A DNA stretch of 64,000 bases from assembly GCF_030297595.1 (NCBI RefSeq), contig NZ_AP028138.1, forward strand, positions 620,001 through 684,000, read 5' to 3'. Positions 63,826 through 64,000 of this stretch are shown here, piece by piece. The notes beneath the pieces were generated by a model. It saw only the letters and a list, made by a program, of their open reading frames with translations, did no database searches and was not told the DNA's origin. Made by a program: the position numbers and the translations under genes. How positions within the stretch are numbered: position 1 is the stretch's first letter; each line of letters opens with the position of its first letter. The stretch is from Polynucleobacter sp. HIN7. GTDB lineage: Bacteria; Pseudomonadota; Gammaproteobacteria; Burkholderiales; Burkholderiaceae.

Positions 63826-64000
63826 CTACGATTGATTGAGTTGTTTGCGTAGCGCTTCGATCTCTTCTAGAAGGTCAAGCGCTAAAGCAACCCCTGGAGT
63901 ATTTACCTCCAGGTCTCGGACTAGACGGCTAGCGATCTTGGCACGGCGCAAAGAGTGGCCCGTAAAACGCCATTCACTCTGGCTTGAGCCTTGCGGTTGA
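63826..64000 (-). CDS. cbpM: chaperone modulatory protein CbpM-like, C-terminal part (5' end outside window)
   Basis: The minus-strand frame is open from 64000 to a TAG at 63826-63828 and encodes 57 residues. They include SLRRAKIASRLVRDLEVNTP, then GVALALDLLEEIEALRKQ, which is the C-terminal helical part of CbpM, the partner and inhibitor of the DnaJ-like CbpA. The cbpA gene would be upstream on the minus strand, beyond the window. Confidence 0.8.
   Translation of the reverse strand, partial: QPQGSSQSEWRFTGHSLRRAKIASRLVRDLEVNTPGVALALDLLEEIEALRKQLNQS

Noticed and set aside
1..64000. tRNA, rRNA, CRISPR arrays, insertion sequences or prophage
   Set aside because: No tRNA-like cloverleaf, regular repeat array, transposase or integrase gene was recognised by reading.

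Overview
The window looks like a chromosomal segment of a freshwater betaproteobacterium of the Burkholderiaceae, most like Polynucleobacter. This is an inference from gene content and protein style, not from a marker gene: a cbb3 oxidase locus in beta-proteobacterial order, many CaiB-type CoA transferases, a Bug-family binding protein, moderate GC, and short intergenic gaps. The clearest lifestyle signal is a peripheral light-harvesting (LH2) operon, so the organism is probably an aerobic anoxygenic phototroph. The main photosynthesis gene cluster (puf, bch, crt) is not in the window. No gene-free stretch exceeds 300 bases; the longest (48370-48636) holds a terminator and the LH2 promoter region.

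Layout. 1-6.8 kb: a membrane-bound, Tat-exported formate dehydrogenase locus (ferredoxin end, TorD-like chaperone, small Tat protein, fdhA, fdhB, lipoprotein, fdhC, periplasmic protein). 6.8-8.9 kb: a PEBP-family protein and a TupBC-type tungstate/molybdate ABC pair on the minus strand. 8.9-20 kb: LOG protein, BFD-like ferredoxin, EEP nuclease, cardiolipin synthase, CaiB/acyl-CoA dehydrogenase pair, Ntn hydrolase, 3-hydroxybutyrate dehydrogenase, NDH-2, cysteine dioxygenase. 20-33 kb: cytochrome bd oxidase, CoA transferase/enoyl-CoA hydratase, HMG-CoA lyase-like protein, Fe-SOD, a minus-strand catabolic group, HPP protein, NAD(P)HX dehydratase, CPSF-like metallo-beta-lactamase protein. 33-43 kb: a universal stress protein and the cco locus (ccoI, ccoS, ccoNOQP, ccoG, fixH-like) ending at an oxygen-sensing FNR gene. 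Consensus FNR boxes lie upstream of usp, ccoN and the fdh locus. 43-48.4 kb: a persulfide-handling group with a BigR/SqrR-like repressor, then a TAXI binding protein, a flavoprotein and a VOC protein.

48.4-50.7 kb: the LH2 unit pucB-pucA-terminator-pucC plus an untracked 27-residue membrane ORF. Its promoter carries two perfect TGT-N12-ACA (PpsR/CrtJ-type) boxes exactly 8 bp apart, over the -35 and -10. The alpha subunit has Phe44-Leu45 in place of Tyr44-Trp45, the signature of blue-shifted B800-820 (LH3-type) antennae. The beta subunit has Gln in place of the Arg at position -10 that contacts B800. These are the most unusual signals in the window.

50.9-64 kb: a TPR protein, then fbp-tkt-fba-gap-ppc tightly packed on the plus strand with no RuBisCO or phosphoribulokinase, a voltage-gated-type potassium channel with a C-terminal zinc ribbon, two class V aminotransferases (one serine-glyoxylate type) around a 3-hydroxyacyl-CoA dehydrogenase-like gene, and the end of a cbpM-like gene. 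Together the window suggests a flexible respiratory heterotroph with formate oxidation, two terminal oxidases, FNR control, light energy as a supplement, and PEP-carboxylase/glyoxylate metabolism that could feed CO2 or C1/C2 carbon into biomass.
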